Assembly (NCBI GenBank): GCA_024683645.1
Contig: JAIKYA010000193.1
Location: 1 to 59,666 of the forward strand
Direction of reading: 5' to 3'
Source: Lachnospiraceae bacterium
Lineage (GTDB): Bacteria; Bacillota; Clostridia; Lachnospirales; Lachnospiraceae
DNA length: 59,666 nucleotides
The notes under the pieces were generated by a model that had not been told where the DNA came from, made no database searches, and saw only the letters and a program-made list of their open reading frames with translations. Every line of letters begins with the position of its first letter. Positions within the stretch are counted from its first letter, which is position 1. Shown piece after piece: positions 8,651-18,497 of the stretch. Both the position numbers and the translations under genes were made by a program.

Positions 8651-9766
8651 ATGGGAAAATATGATCTGCTGATAGTGGGAGCGGGACTTTACGGAGCTGT
8701 TTTTGCGGAAAGAGCGGCAGCAGCCGGGAAAAAGGTCCTGGTCATCGATAAGAGAGCGCATATAGGAGGAAATATCTATACCGAGCTGAATGAAGGCATA
8801 CAGGTGCATATGTACGGGGCGCATATCTTTCATACATCCGACAGCCGTGTATGGGAGTATGTAAACCGGTTTGCAGGCTTCAATAATTACAGGCACTGTC
8901 TGCTTGCGGTTTATAAGGACGAACTTTATAACCTGCCTTTTAATATGAATACCTTCTCGAAAATGTGGGGGATCCGGACTCCTGCCGAAGCAAGGGAGAA
9001 AATAGCTGCCCAGGTAGCACAGGCAGGTATCAGCGAAGCGGCAAATCTTGAGGAACAGGCGGTCTCACTGGTTGGCAGGGATATATATGAAAAGCTCATA
9101 GAGGGCTACACAAGGAAGCAGTGGGGGCGCGAATGCAGAGAACTTCCTGCCTTTATCATAAAGCGGCTTCCCGTGCGTTTTGTTTATGACAATAATTATT
9201 TTAATGACATATACCAGGGCATTCCTGAGGGCGGGTATACGGCCATGGTGCAGAAGATGCTCTCTTCCGCTGAGGTGGAGCTTGATACGGATTTTTATGC
9301 CGATCGGGAGCATTTCATGTCTGTCGCCGACAGGATAGTGTTTACCGGAATGATAGACGAATTTTATGATCATTGCTTTGGAAGACTTGAATACAGGGGA
9401 CTTAAGTTTGAAACCGAGATCCTTGATACGGAGAATTTCCAGGGAAATGCAGTAGTAAACTATACAGAGTATGAGATACCCTATACCAGGATAATAGAGC
9501 ATAAGCATTTCGAGCTGAAGTGCCAGGGCGGGGAGAGAGTACCGAAGACCGTGATCACCAGGGAATATCCGGCCGCCTGGAAGCCGGGAGATGAGCCCTA
9601 CTATCCTGTTAATGATGACAAAAACAATGCCCTGTATGAGCGATACAGGGAACTGGCAGCAAAGGAAGGCAGAGTGATCTTCGGAGGAAGGCTCGGCGGA
9701 TACCGTTATCTGGATATGGACAAGGTGGTGGCCATGGCCCTAGATGACAGCCGTGAATCCTTGTAA
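8651..9766 (+). CDS. glf: UDP-galactopyranose mutase
   Basis: DLLIVGAGLYGAVFAERAAAAGKKVLVIDKRAHIGGNIYTE...HMYGAHIFHTSD; typical Glf FAD-binding and active-site region. Confidence 0.96.
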   Translation: MGKYDLLIVGAGLYGAVFAERAAAAGKKVLVIDKRAHIGGNIYTELNEGIQVHMYGAHIFHTSDSRVWEYVNRFAGFNNYRHCLLAVYKDELYNLPFNMNTFSKMWGIRTPAEAREKIAAQVAQAGISEAANLEEQAVSLVGRDIYEKLIEGYTRKQWGRECRELPAFIIKRLPVRFVYDNNYFNDIYQGIPEGGYTAMVQKMLSSAEVELDTDFYADREHFMSVADRIVFTGMIDEFYDHCFGRLEYRGLKFETEILDTENFQGNAVVNYTEYEIPYTRIIEHKHFELKCQGGERVPKTVITREYPAAWKPGDEPYYPVNDDKNNALYERYRELAAKEGRVIFGGRLGGYRYLDMDKVVAMALDDSRESL

Positions 9767-9789
9767 AGCACTAAATATTGTGGTAAAAT
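9761..9789 (+). promoter_or_regulatory. Putative internal promoter upstream of the pse genes: TTGTAA-17-TAAAAT with extended -10 TGG
   Basis: TTGTAA 9761-9766 (overlaps the glf stop), 17-bp spacer, TGG-TAAAAT (-10 at 9784-9789) in an AT-rich gap. Confidence 0.5.
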
Positions 9790-9840
9790 ATTTTGTCGAA
9801 GTAATTTCAGGCAAAAGGACCGGATGATAAGGAGAAGAGC

Positions 9841-10890
9841 ATGATCATAAACGGGAGAAAGATAGGAGAGGGCAGTCCGGCGTACATCATAGCCGAGATG
9901 AGCGCGAACCATGCCGGAGACAAGTCAAGGGCGCTGGAGATAATCCATGCCGCAAAAGAAGCGGGTGCCGACTGTATAAAGATACAGACCTATACTCCGG
10001 ACACCATTACCTTAAAATGTGATAATCCGTATTTTACCATAGAGAGCGGTACCTGGGAGAAGCAGAACCTGTATGAGCTGTACGGTAAAGCATATACTCC
10101 CTGGGAATGGCAGCCGGAGCTTAAGGAAGAGGCGGACAAGCTCGGGATAGATTTTTTCTCAACACCCTTTGATCATACCGCGGTTGATTTTCTGGAAGAA
10201 ATGGGAGTCGGCTCGTATAAGATAGCTTCGTTTGAAGTCACCGACATACCGCTGATCAAGGCTGTCGCGAAGACAGGAAAGCCGATAATAATGTCTGTTG
10301 GCATGGCAACGAAGGAGGAGATCGACGAAGCCGTGGCGGCGGTTCGGGGCTGCGGCAACGATTCACTTGCCCTGCTCAAATGTTCAAGTGTGTATCCGGC
10401 CATACCGGATGATATGAATCTTAAGATGATACCCAGGCTTAAAGAGATGTATTCGCTGCCTGCGGGCCTTTCCGACCATTCCATGGGACACACGGCGGCT
10501 CTTACAGCTGTCGCGATAGGCGCGGATATAATAGAAAAACACTTCTGCATAAGCAGGGAGATAGAGAATCCCGATGCTTCCTTTTCTATGGAAGCAGACG
10601 AGTTTGCGGAGATGGTAAAGGCGATAAGGGATGCGGAGAGAGCGCTGGGCAAGGCCGAATTTACCATGTCCGAAGCAGAAAAGAATTCCAGAAAGCTCAG
10701 AAAATCCATATTTGTTTCTGCGGATATCAGAAAAGGTGATGTCCTGGGACCGGAGAATATCAGGGTGGTACGTCCCGGAGCGGGACTTCATCCCAGATAC
10801 TACGAGAAACTCATGGGCATGAAGGCGAGCAGGGATATTCCCTTCGGTACGCCTTTTGAAGCAGATATGGCGGAGGGATTTGAAGCGTGA
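9841..10890 (+). CDS. pseI: Pseudaminic acid synthase (NeuB family)
   Basis: AYIIAEMSANHAGDKSRALEIIHAAKEAGADCIKIQTYTPDTITL...PSGLSDHS-like PAGLSDHSMGHTAALTAVAIGADIIEKHF; C-terminal SAF-like domain. Confidence 0.92.
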   Translation: MIINGRKIGEGSPAYIIAEMSANHAGDKSRALEIIHAAKEAGADCIKIQTYTPDTITLKCDNPYFTIESGTWEKQNLYELYGKAYTPWEWQPELKEEADKLGIDFFSTPFDHTAVDFLEEMGVGSYKIASFEVTDIPLIKAVAKTGKPIIMSVGMATKEEIDEAVAAVRGCGNDSLALLKCSSVYPAIPDDMNLKMIPRLKEMYSLPAGLSDHSMGHTAALTAVAIGADIIEKHFCISREIENPDASFSMEADEFAEMVKAIRDAERALGKAEFTMSEAEKNSRKLRKSIFVSADIRKGDVLGPENIRVVRPGAGLHPRYYEKLMGMKASRDIPFGTPFEADMAEGFEA

Positions 10891-11900
10891 AGCTTTATAT
10901 CCGGACGGAGGCTAATGCGATAACCGCAGGCGGCCATATGATGCGCTGTCTGGCGATAGCGGATGAAGTAAAAAAGCTCGGCAGAGAGTGCGTCTTCATC
11001 ACGGCAGAGGAAGGCTCTGCGAAAATGGCGGCTGACAGGGGATTTGAGACCATAGTTCTGAACCGGCCGTTCGATGAGCTTGAGGGAGAGATCCCGCTCA
11101 TGAAGGAACTGATAAGAAGCCGTGGCATAGAGCGGCTGCTGGTTGACAGTTATTACGTGACAGCGTCTTATCTGCGGGAACTGAATAAAGAGACCGCAGT
11201 CGCTTATATTGATGATCTGCATGAACGCGTATGGGACTGTTCTTATATCATAAATTATTCCGTATATGCCGGCGATCATGATTATGAGAATGAGTATCCC
11301 GGCGCCAAAAGGATCCTCGGCTGCAGCTATGTTCCTTTAAGGAGCATCTACAGAGATGTGCCGGAAAAGAAGATAAGAGCTGATGCCGGAAAGATACTTG
11401 TGCTTTCAGGCGCGGCAGATCCGGAACATTTTTTGCTGAAGCTTGCAGAGTACGTTAAGGATAAGAAGGATGGGCCTGAATATACACTGATCGCCGGCCG
11501 TTTCAATGCCGATACCGGCAGGCTGGCAGAGATAGCAGAGGGGGCGGCTGCCGTAAGACTGCTCGGACCCCGGCCCGATCTGAGGGCGGCATTTGAGGAA
11601 GCGGACATGGCAGTGACAGCCGGAGGTGTGACCATGTACGAGATGGCTGCCTGCGGTACTCCCGGGATCAGCTATATATCTGCGGATAACCAGCTGGGAA
11701 ATGCGCGTGGCTTTGATAAGCTCGGACTGATACCTTTTGCAGGTGATATAAGAAAAGATTTTTCCTATGAAAAGCTGCATGATATGTGCGCTGCGCTGAT
11801 AGCGGATACCGGAAAAAGAAAGGCGGTTTCCGGAGCCCTTCGGAAACTGACGGATGGCCGTGGAGCCGAAAGGATAGCGAAGATACTTACGGAGCCTTAA
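10887..11900 (+). CDS. pseG: UDP-2,4-diacetamido-2,4,6-trideoxy-beta-L-altropyranose hydrolase-like protein
   Basis: RTEANAITAGGHMMRCLAIADEVKKLGRECVFITAEEG; LVDSYYVTASYLRELN...YIDDLHE; GTGA overlap with pseI. Confidence 0.85.
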   Translation: MKLYIRTEANAITAGGHMMRCLAIADEVKKLGRECVFITAEEGSAKMAADRGFETIVLNRPFDELEGEIPLMKELIRSRGIERLLVDSYYVTASYLRELNKETAVAYIDDLHERVWDCSYIINYSVYAGDHDYENEYPGAKRILGCSYVPLRSIYRDVPEKKIRADAGKILVLSGAADPEHFLLKLAEYVKDKKDGPEYTLIAGRFNADTGRLAEIAEGAAAVRLLGPRPDLRAAFEEADMAVTAGGVTMYEMAACGTPGISYISADNQLGNARGFDKLGLIPFAGDIRKDFSYEKLHDMCAALIADTGKRKAVSGALRKLTDGRGAERIAKILTEP

Positions 11901-11902
11901 GC

Positions 11903-12946
11903 ATGAAACTGTCTGTGATAGTACCTGTATATAATATGGCGGCAGGAAACAGGCTTGTGTTCTGCCTGGATTCGCTGATGGCCCAGAGCGTGAAGGATAT
12001 GGAGGTGATCGCGGTGGATGATGCCTCGACGGATGAATCACCGCAGATACTCAAAGCATATGAGCAAAAGTATCCGGACAGGTTCAGGGCTGTATACTGT
12101 GATGTGAACCACCGTCAGGGCGGTGCGAAGAACAGAGGGCTGAAAGAAGCACGCGGTGAATGGGTCGGCTTTACAGACAGCGATGATTTTCTGGCGCCTG
12201 ATATGTATGAGAAGCTGCTTGCAAAGGCGGAAGAGACCGGTGCGGATATCGTGGGCTGCGATTATTCCATAGTTGATAAGCAGAGCTTTGAGACCGGAAA
12301 GAGGGTTGTTAATAACAGCAGCGATCAGACCGGGATGCTGGATGAGGAAAAGCATAAGAGTCATATACTGAACAGCGGCAGTATGGTCGTAAAGATCTAC
12401 CTGCGTTCGGTGATAGAGGATAACGCCCTGGCTTTTCCCGAGGGCATCTTTTATGAGGATAACTGCGCTGCACCTTTATGGTCGCTGTACTTTAAGCATT
12501 TTGAAAGAGTGGATGAGGCGCTGTATTATTATCTGCAGATACCGGATTCGACCACTCACCATGTGAGTTTTGAAAAATGTGAGGACAGGATGAAGGCAAT
12601 GGAACAGCTGCTTTCGGAATGTGAGAGGCGCGGTTTTTCGGAAAAGTACGGCGCTGAGATAAGGATGCGCGTGGCTGAGCTCGGATACGTCAACACCCTC
12701 TTTTCATACATGTATGATGGCAGGCCGAGGAAACTTAAGGATTGTGCTGAGATAAAAGACTATATCTTAAGGCTTTATCCGGAGTTTCGTGAGAATCCCT
12801 ATTATATGGAGCGGGTAAATCCCGAATACAGGAAGTTCATAGATCTGCAGATGAAGTCCGATGTCCTGTTTTTTGTTTATTATATCCTGCTATACGGATA
12901 CAGGAATGTAAGGAAAAGATTATCCGGGCAAAAGCCCTCGGAATGA
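11903..12946 (+). CDS. Family 2 glycosyltransferase
   Basis: MKLSVIVPVYNMAAGNRLVFCLDSLMAQSVKDMEVIAVDDASTDESPQIL; ATG at 11903 inside the longer ORF. Confidence 0.9.
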   Translation: MKLSVIVPVYNMAAGNRLVFCLDSLMAQSVKDMEVIAVDDASTDESPQILKAYEQKYPDRFRAVYCDVNHRQGGAKNRGLKEARGEWVGFTDSDDFLAPDMYEKLLAKAEETGADIVGCDYSIVDKQSFETGKRVVNNSSDQTGMLDEEKHKSHILNSGSMVVKIYLRSVIEDNALAFPEGIFYEDNCAAPLWSLYFKHFERVDEALYYYLQIPDSTTHHVSFEKCEDRMKAMEQLLSECERRGFSEKYGAEIRMRVAELGYVNTLFSYMYDGRPRKLKDCAEIKDYILRLYPEFRENPYYMERVNPEYRKFIDLQMKSDVLFFVYYILLYGYRNVRKRLSGQKPSE

Positions 12947-13020
12947 TACGGAGACAGAAATGTCCGGAAGGACGCTGCAATGCGCCGGCGGCTTAAGGGA
13001 GTTTTGAGAGGAACATAGCA

Positions 13021-13725
13021 ATGAAAGAAAAAAGGAGACTTGCTGTCATAACCGCCAGAGGCGGAAGCAAGAGGATACCGAAAAAGAATATCAGGGATTT
13101 TCTCGGAAAACCGATAATATGCTATTCCATAGAGACAGCGCTGGGAAGCGGCATATTTGATGAGGTGATGGTGTCGACCGACAGTGAGGAGATAGCCGGC
13201 GTGGCGAAAAGCTTCGGAGCAGAGGTGCCTTTCATGAGGAGCCCCGAGACCTCGGATGACAGGGCGACCACAGCGGATGTGCTCTCAGAAGTGCTCAGGG
13301 AGTATGAAAAACGGGGAGCATATTTTGATGAGCTCTGCTGTATCTATCCGACGGCACCTTTCGTCAGACCGGATGATCTGAAAAAGGCAGCGGAACTTAT
13401 GAGTGAGAAAGGCGCGGATACAGTGATGAGCGTGGTGCGTTTTTCTTTCCCGCCAAGACGCGCTCTGCTTATGAGGGACGGAAGGCTGGTGGCACATTAT
13501 CCCGAGGACCAGCTGAAGCGGTCGCAGGATCTGGAGGCGGAATATCATGACTGCGGGCAGTTCTATCTGCTTGATGTTAAGGCATTTAAGGCGCAGCAGG
13601 CTGTGGTCATGAAGGATACGGCGGGGATAGAGATGGAAGAAAGAAGGGTTCAGGACATCGACACGGAGGAAGACTGGGTGATGGCCGAGCTGAAATATAA
13701 GATGTTAACGGAGCAGGGAATATGA
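13021..13725 (+). CDS. pseF: Pseudaminic acid (nonulosonate) cytidylyltransferase
   Basis: AVITARGGSKRIPKKNIRDFLGKPIICYSIETALGSGIFDEVMVSTDSEEIAGVAKSFGAEVPFMRS; located with pseI and pseG. Confidence 0.9.
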   Translation: MKEKRRLAVITARGGSKRIPKKNIRDFLGKPIICYSIETALGSGIFDEVMVSTDSEEIAGVAKSFGAEVPFMRSPETSDDRATTADVLSEVLREYEKRGAYFDELCCIYPTAPFVRPDDLKKAAELMSEKGADTVMSVVRFSFPPRRALLMRDGRLVAHYPEDQLKRSQDLEAEYHDCGQFYLLDVKAFKAQQAVVMKDTAGIEMEERRVQDIDTEEDWVMAELKYKMLTEQGI

Positions 13726-15719
13726 GTTATTTTTTGAGGACAGTAAGGGATTATGATGCGAAGCTTTTGTATAACTGGGCGAATGATCCGGATACGAGAG
13801 CTGCGTCATTTAAGCAGGATGAGATAAAGTGGGACGAACATGTAAGCTGGCTTAAAGAGCTGCTCGCAGACGAAGACAGGGACATCTTCATCTGCATGGA
13901 TTTCCTTTCTCCGATAGGTGTTGTCCGTACCGCAAAAGACGATGGGGATGAAAAGAAAGGCATCATCAGTTATCAGGTGGCACCCGATATGAGGGGACGC
14001 GGCATAGGTGCGAAGATGCTGAGACTGCTTGAGGAAAAGGAGAGAGATAAGTATTCGTATCTTTGCGGAGAGGTAAAGCCGGATAATGAACACTCGATAA
14101 ATATATTCAGGAAACTCGGATATAAGCAGGTTTCGGCCGATGACGAAAAGATCGTATTCGAAAAAGATATAAGTGGGGAGCCTGAGAAGATAAGTCATGA
14201 AAGGCCCTACAGGGAGCCGCAGTTTGAGATAATGCGTGTCTTTGCCATGCTGATGGTGATAGCCCTTCACTATCAGATGATGGGAGGACGTCTGGCGAAA
14301 GCACCGACGGGACTCGGTTTCATAGACTGGCTGGTGGAGGCACTCTGCATAGTCAGCGTAAATCTGTATGTCATGATAAGCGGATATTTCCTGACAGAAA
14401 AGAGCTTTTCCGTAAGAAAGTGCATAAGGCTCTGGGCACAGGTGTTCTTTTACAGTGTGTTCATCTGGATATTCATGATGATAGTCGGAGCCGCCGGCGT
14501 AAATGAATACTTTTCTTTTAAGGATGGTATCTTTATAAACATATATGACATACAGTTCCTGGTGTTCCCCGTGATCAACAGGCATTACTGGTATGCTACC
14601 GTTTATATAGTCTTCTATATTTTTTCACCGCTGCTGGCGGCAGGTGTCAACCGGCTTAAAAAACGTCAGATGCATTGGATGCTGATCCTGCTCATTGCAC
14701 TGCTTAGTATACCGAAGTCGGTGCTGCCCCTGCAGTTTCCGATAGATGATTACGGCTACAGCGTTCCCTGGTTCATAGTGCTGTTCATCATGGCCAATTA
14801 CATAAGGCGTTTCGGGATTCCTTTCTTTGAGAAAAAAAGCAGGGCGCTTGCCGTGTATTTCCTGAGTGCGCTTATGATAGTGGCAGCAGAAGCTTTGTGT
14901 GTGGCGCTGAGAGGACCGGATCCCCAGAGGTTTTACTATACGACACCGCTTCATTACAATTTTATCTTTGTTATAAGCGGTTCGGTGGCACTCTTCTGCT
15001 TCTTTAAAAATCTGAAGATAAAGAATACGGATCTTACATCTTTCCTTGTATGGATAGCACCCTATACCTTCGGTGTATATCTGTTGCATACACATAAACT
15101 CGTGATGGACAAATGGCCGATATGGCTGTGGCTCGGCGGTGATTACGGAGTGCTCAGACCTTTCCATATGCTTTTCTGCGTGATCCTTATATTCGCGCTC
15201 GGTATCTTTATCGATATCGTGAGAAACAGACTGTTCATACTTATCGAACGCTTCCTGGACTGGTGTATGATGTTCTATTATGAAAAGAAGGAAGTATTTG
15301 ATTATCTGATCACGGGCTTTCTGACTACGGTCATCTGCTGGGTGGCTTATGCGATATTTGATGATGTCGTATTCAAAGGAATGGAAGAGCTCATGAGGGT
15401 AAACTTAAGCGATGCGATCTCCTGGTTCATAGCTTTTGTCTTTGCCTATGTTGTGAACAGGAGCTTTGTATTTCACAGTGACAAGCACGGCTTTAAGGAA
15501 ATATCAAAGGAATTTGTCGCTTTCGGCGGGGCCAGGGTATCGACGCTGGTAATAGAACTGGTACTGCTCAATGTGCTTGTAGGTATCATGCATATCAATG
15601 AAAAACTGTCGAAGTATGTGATCTGCAGTATAGTAGTCATCATACTTAACTACATATTCAGTAAACTCTTTGTTTTCAAAAAGAAGGAGCAGGCTGTCGA
15701 TGAAAAAGATCGAGCTTAA
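13722..15719 (+). CDS. Three-domain fusion: PseH-like GNAT + acyltransferase family 3 + GtrA-like membrane domain
   Basis: Single 665-aa frame: YNWANDPDTRAASFK...VAPDMRGRGIGAKMLRLLEE (GNAT); FEIMRVFAMLMVIALHY plus TM array (acyltransferase 3); KKEVFDYLITGFLTTVICWVAY...NRSFVFHS...KLFVFKKK (GtrA). Confidence 0.85.
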   Translation: MSYFLRTVRDYDAKLLYNWANDPDTRAASFKQDEIKWDEHVSWLKELLADEDRDIFICMDFLSPIGVVRTAKDDGDEKKGIISYQVAPDMRGRGIGAKMLRLLEEKERDKYSYLCGEVKPDNEHSINIFRKLGYKQVSADDEKIVFEKDISGEPEKISHERPYREPQFEIMRVFAMLMVIALHYQMMGGRLAKAPTGLGFIDWLVEALCIVSVNLYVMISGYFLTEKSFSVRKCIRLWAQVFFYSVFIWIFMMIVGAAGVNEYFSFKDGIFINIYDIQFLVFPVINRHYWYATVYIVFYIFSPLLAAGVNRLKKRQMHWMLILLIALLSIPKSVLPLQFPIDDYGYSVPWFIVLFIMANYIRRFGIPFFEKKSRALAVYFLSALMIVAAEALCVALRGPDPQRFYYTTPLHYNFIFVISGSVALFCFFKNLKIKNTDLTSFLVWIAPYTFGVYLLHTHKLVMDKWPIWLWLGGDYGVLRPFHMLFCVILIFALGIFIDIVRNRLFILIERFLDWCMMFYYEKKEVFDYLITGFLTTVICWVAYAIFDDVVFKGMEELMRVNLSDAISWFIAFVFAYVVNRSFVFHSDKHGFKEISKEFVAFGGARVSTLVIELVLLNVLVGIMHINEKLSKYVICSIVVIILNYIFSKLFVFKKKEQAVDEKDRA

Positions 15720-16761
15720 GGGGAAGACAATACTTGTTACGGGTGCGGCAGGATTTATCGGCGCACATCTGGTTATGCGGCTTTTGAAGGAAGAAGAGGC
15801 GCGCATAGTCGGTATTGACGATCTGAACGATTATTATGATGTGGAACTGAAAAAACACAGACTGGAGCTCGTTGCCGATACAGCGGAGAAAACATCGTCC
15901 GCCTGGATCTTTGAAGAAGCAAGCATCAGTGACAGGGATGGCTTAAGGAAGATCTTTGACACTTATGATCCTGCGGTGGTGGTAAACCTGGCGGCCCAGG
16001 CCGGAGTCAGATATTCGATAAGCCATCCGGATCCGTACATAGAAACAAATATCAACGGTTTTTATTATATCCTTGAGGAATGCAGGCGCTCAAAGACGGA
16101 AGGAAGAGGCTTTGAGTATCTGGTATATGCATCCAGTTCCTCCGTATACGGGGATAATTCGGAAATACCCTATAAGGTGGAGGATCCTGTGGATAAGCCC
16201 GTATCACTGTATGCGGCAACTAAAAAATCAAACGAGCTTATGGCACATGCATATTCAAAACTCTACGGACTGCCGGTGTGCGGGCTCAGGTTCTTTACGG
16301 TGTATGGCCCCGCAGGCAGGCCGGATATGGCTTACTTCGGTTTTACGGACAAACTCATCGCAGGTAAGACTATAGATATATTTAATTACGGGAATTGCAA
16401 GAGAGATTTCACCTATGTTGACGACGTGACAAAAGGTGTGAGCCTGGTCATAAAAAAGGCACCCGAGGAAAGCGAAGCAGGGCCCGCATATGCGCTCTAC
16501 AATATAGGAAACAGCTCACCTGTGGATCTTATGGAATTTATAGAGATACTCGGCGAAGAGCTGATAAAGGCGGGGGTGCTGCCAGAAGATTTTGACATGA
16601 AAGCGCATGAGCGGCTGCTGCCCATGCAGCCCGGGGATGTGCCGGTAACCTATGCCGACACTTCGGCGCTTCAGAGGGATTACGGCTACAGCCCCTCAAC
16701 GGATCTCAGAAAAGGACTTTCGGAATTCGCAGGATGGTATAAGAGGTATTATTGTAAGTGA
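15700..16761 (+). CDS. NAD-dependent epimerase, UDP-glucuronate 4-epimerase-like
   Basis: GKTILVTGAAGFIGAHLVMRLLKEEEARIVGIDDLNDYYDVELKKHRL; YAATKKSNELMAHAYSKLYGLPVCGLRFFTVYGPAGRPDMA. Confidence 0.88.
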   Translation: MKKIELKGKTILVTGAAGFIGAHLVMRLLKEEEARIVGIDDLNDYYDVELKKHRLELVADTAEKTSSAWIFEEASISDRDGLRKIFDTYDPAVVVNLAAQAGVRYSISHPDPYIETNINGFYYILEECRRSKTEGRGFEYLVYASSSSVYGDNSEIPYKVEDPVDKPVSLYAATKKSNELMAHAYSKLYGLPVCGLRFFTVYGPAGRPDMAYFGFTDKLIAGKTIDIFNYGNCKRDFTYVDDVTKGVSLVIKKAPEESEAGPAYALYNIGNSSPVDLMEFIEILGEELIKAGVLPEDFDMKAHERLLPMQPGDVPVTYADTSALQRDYGYSPSTDLRKGLSEFAGWYKRYYCK

Positions 16762-18497
16762 CGGCATCGGGAAAGATCAGAAAAAGTTTACCGCTACTCT
16801 GTACGGCGGCCCTTGTGCTCTACGCTTTTGCGGGAGTCTCGGAAGGGGCGGATCTTTCCGACACCACTTACAGCCTGGGCAACTATGAGAATTTCATGAC
16901 ACTGCAGGGAGACTGGCAGTACGCAACATATCTTTCCAATCTTATCGGCTTTATAGTTTTCAGGCTTACGGGCGGCAGGCTTCTTTATTTCAATATGATC
17001 ACCCGTCTGATACCTGCTGCCTGCGCTGTATGTGTGCTGCATGGCCTTAAGAAGCACATCCCCTTTCCCGTACTTTTTCTCGGGGAGCTTTTTGCACTTG
17101 GCCTGTGCTGGTGTCCGACGGCTATACTGTATAATTATCTTTCCTATACGGCCTTCTCGTTATCCGCAGTACTGCTGCTTTCGGCAGGAGAGGGAAAAGA
17201 AAAAAAGAAAAAATATCTTTTGGCCGGGATACTGCTCGGTGTGGCTTTCCTTGCAAGGATATCCAATCTTCTTTACTGCATACTGATCTTATATGTGATA
17301 TATGCGGATATGCTGGATGGGAAAAAAGAAGAGCTGCCTGCGGATATACTCAGCTGTATTATCGGGTATGTGTGCGGAGTGGCCGCTTCACTTCTGCTGC
17401 TTCTCGTATCACGAATGGCAGCGGGAGAAGGGCTAAGGACATCGGCAGAAGGCATCGGGGATGCGATAGCCTGGGCCGCGGGGCTTTTAGGCGGAGAAAA
17501 CGGGGAAGCGAGCGGAGGCTATTCACTGGGGGATATGCTGAAGCTGGTCATCGATGCATATATCTTTGCGGCAAAAAGGGCGCTGTTTATGATCGCTGGA
17601 CTGGCAGCGGGAACTGTCATGTTTATGATAAAGAAGGACAGTTTTCTTAAACTTAAGAAAATCCTGTATATCTGCGGTATCGCACTTCTTTTTATCTATT
17701 ATTTCAAGAGAGGTGTGTTCACGCGGTCCTATTACAACAACGGCAGTATTTACGGAGTGTGCGGCATCTTTATACTCATAATGCTCGTTATCTTCTGCTT
17801 TTCTCTTTTCCATAAAGGGATCAGCAAAAGCGATAAAAAGCTTGCCTGCATGGGACTGCTGATACTGCTGGTTTCCCCGCTGGGAACCAATAATCACTTT
17901 TATGCCGTGATAAACCAGATGTTTGTGACAGCGCCGCTTTGTGTTTTCCTGGCGATCAGACTGATACGCAGGTATAAGGGAGCGGCCTGCGCATTTCCGC
18001 TGGCAGCGATGCTTCTTGCGTTTTTCGCTCTGCTGCTGTTCCAGAGTGTGATGTTTCATTTCTGCTTTGCTTTCGGGGACGGAGAGGACGGAGTGGCACG
18101 TGTCTACCGCATAGAGAGTGAGGGCAGGCTTAAGGGCATGAAGACCAACTGGAAGAGAGGAAATGCGATAGATGCGCTGACGGAAGCGGCAAAGGATTGC
18201 GGCGGCCGGCTGGTTACCTACGGTAATCTTCCGGGGCTGTATTACGTGCTCGATAAAGAGCCGGCTTTGTCTACGCTGTGGCCGGATCTGGACAGCTTTT
18301 CATATGAAGATATGAAAAGCGATATCGACAGACTTTCGGCGGACGGATCCGATGTGATGTTCATCATAAAAGCTGATATGGCGGACGAAGCAGACGGGAA
18401 GTACAGACTGATAAAAGAGTTTATAGATGAAAATGCATACGTAAAGGGGTATAATGAGGATGATTATATCATGTATCTTCCGGGAGGTGTAAGATGA
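16758..18497 (+). CDS. Polytopic membrane protein, possible GT-C glycosyltransferase
   Basis: About 11 hydrophobic stretches with a short soluble C-terminus; GTG start overlapping the upstream stop. Confidence 0.6.
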   Translation: MTASGKIRKSLPLLCTAALVLYAFAGVSEGADLSDTTYSLGNYENFMTLQGDWQYATYLSNLIGFIVFRLTGGRLLYFNMITRLIPAACAVCVLHGLKKHIPFPVLFLGELFALGLCWCPTAILYNYLSYTAFSLSAVLLLSAGEGKEKKKKYLLAGILLGVAFLARISNLLYCILILYVIYADMLDGKKEELPADILSCIIGYVCGVAASLLLLLVSRMAAGEGLRTSAEGIGDAIAWAAGLLGGENGEASGGYSLGDMLKLVIDAYIFAAKRALFMIAGLAAGTVMFMIKKDSFLKLKKILYICGIALLFIYYFKRGVFTRSYYNNGSIYGVCGIFILIMLVIFCFSLFHKGISKSDKKLACMGLLILLVSPLGTNNHFYAVINQMFVTAPLCVFLAIRLIRRYKGAACAFPLAAMLLAFFALLLFQSVMFHFCFAFGDGEDGVARVYRIESEGRLKGMKTNWKRGNAIDALTEAAKDCGGRLVTYGNLPGLYYVLDKEPALSTLWPDLDSFSYEDMKSDIDRLSADGSDVMFIIKADMADEADGKYRLIKEFIDENAYVKGYNEDDYIMYLPGGVR

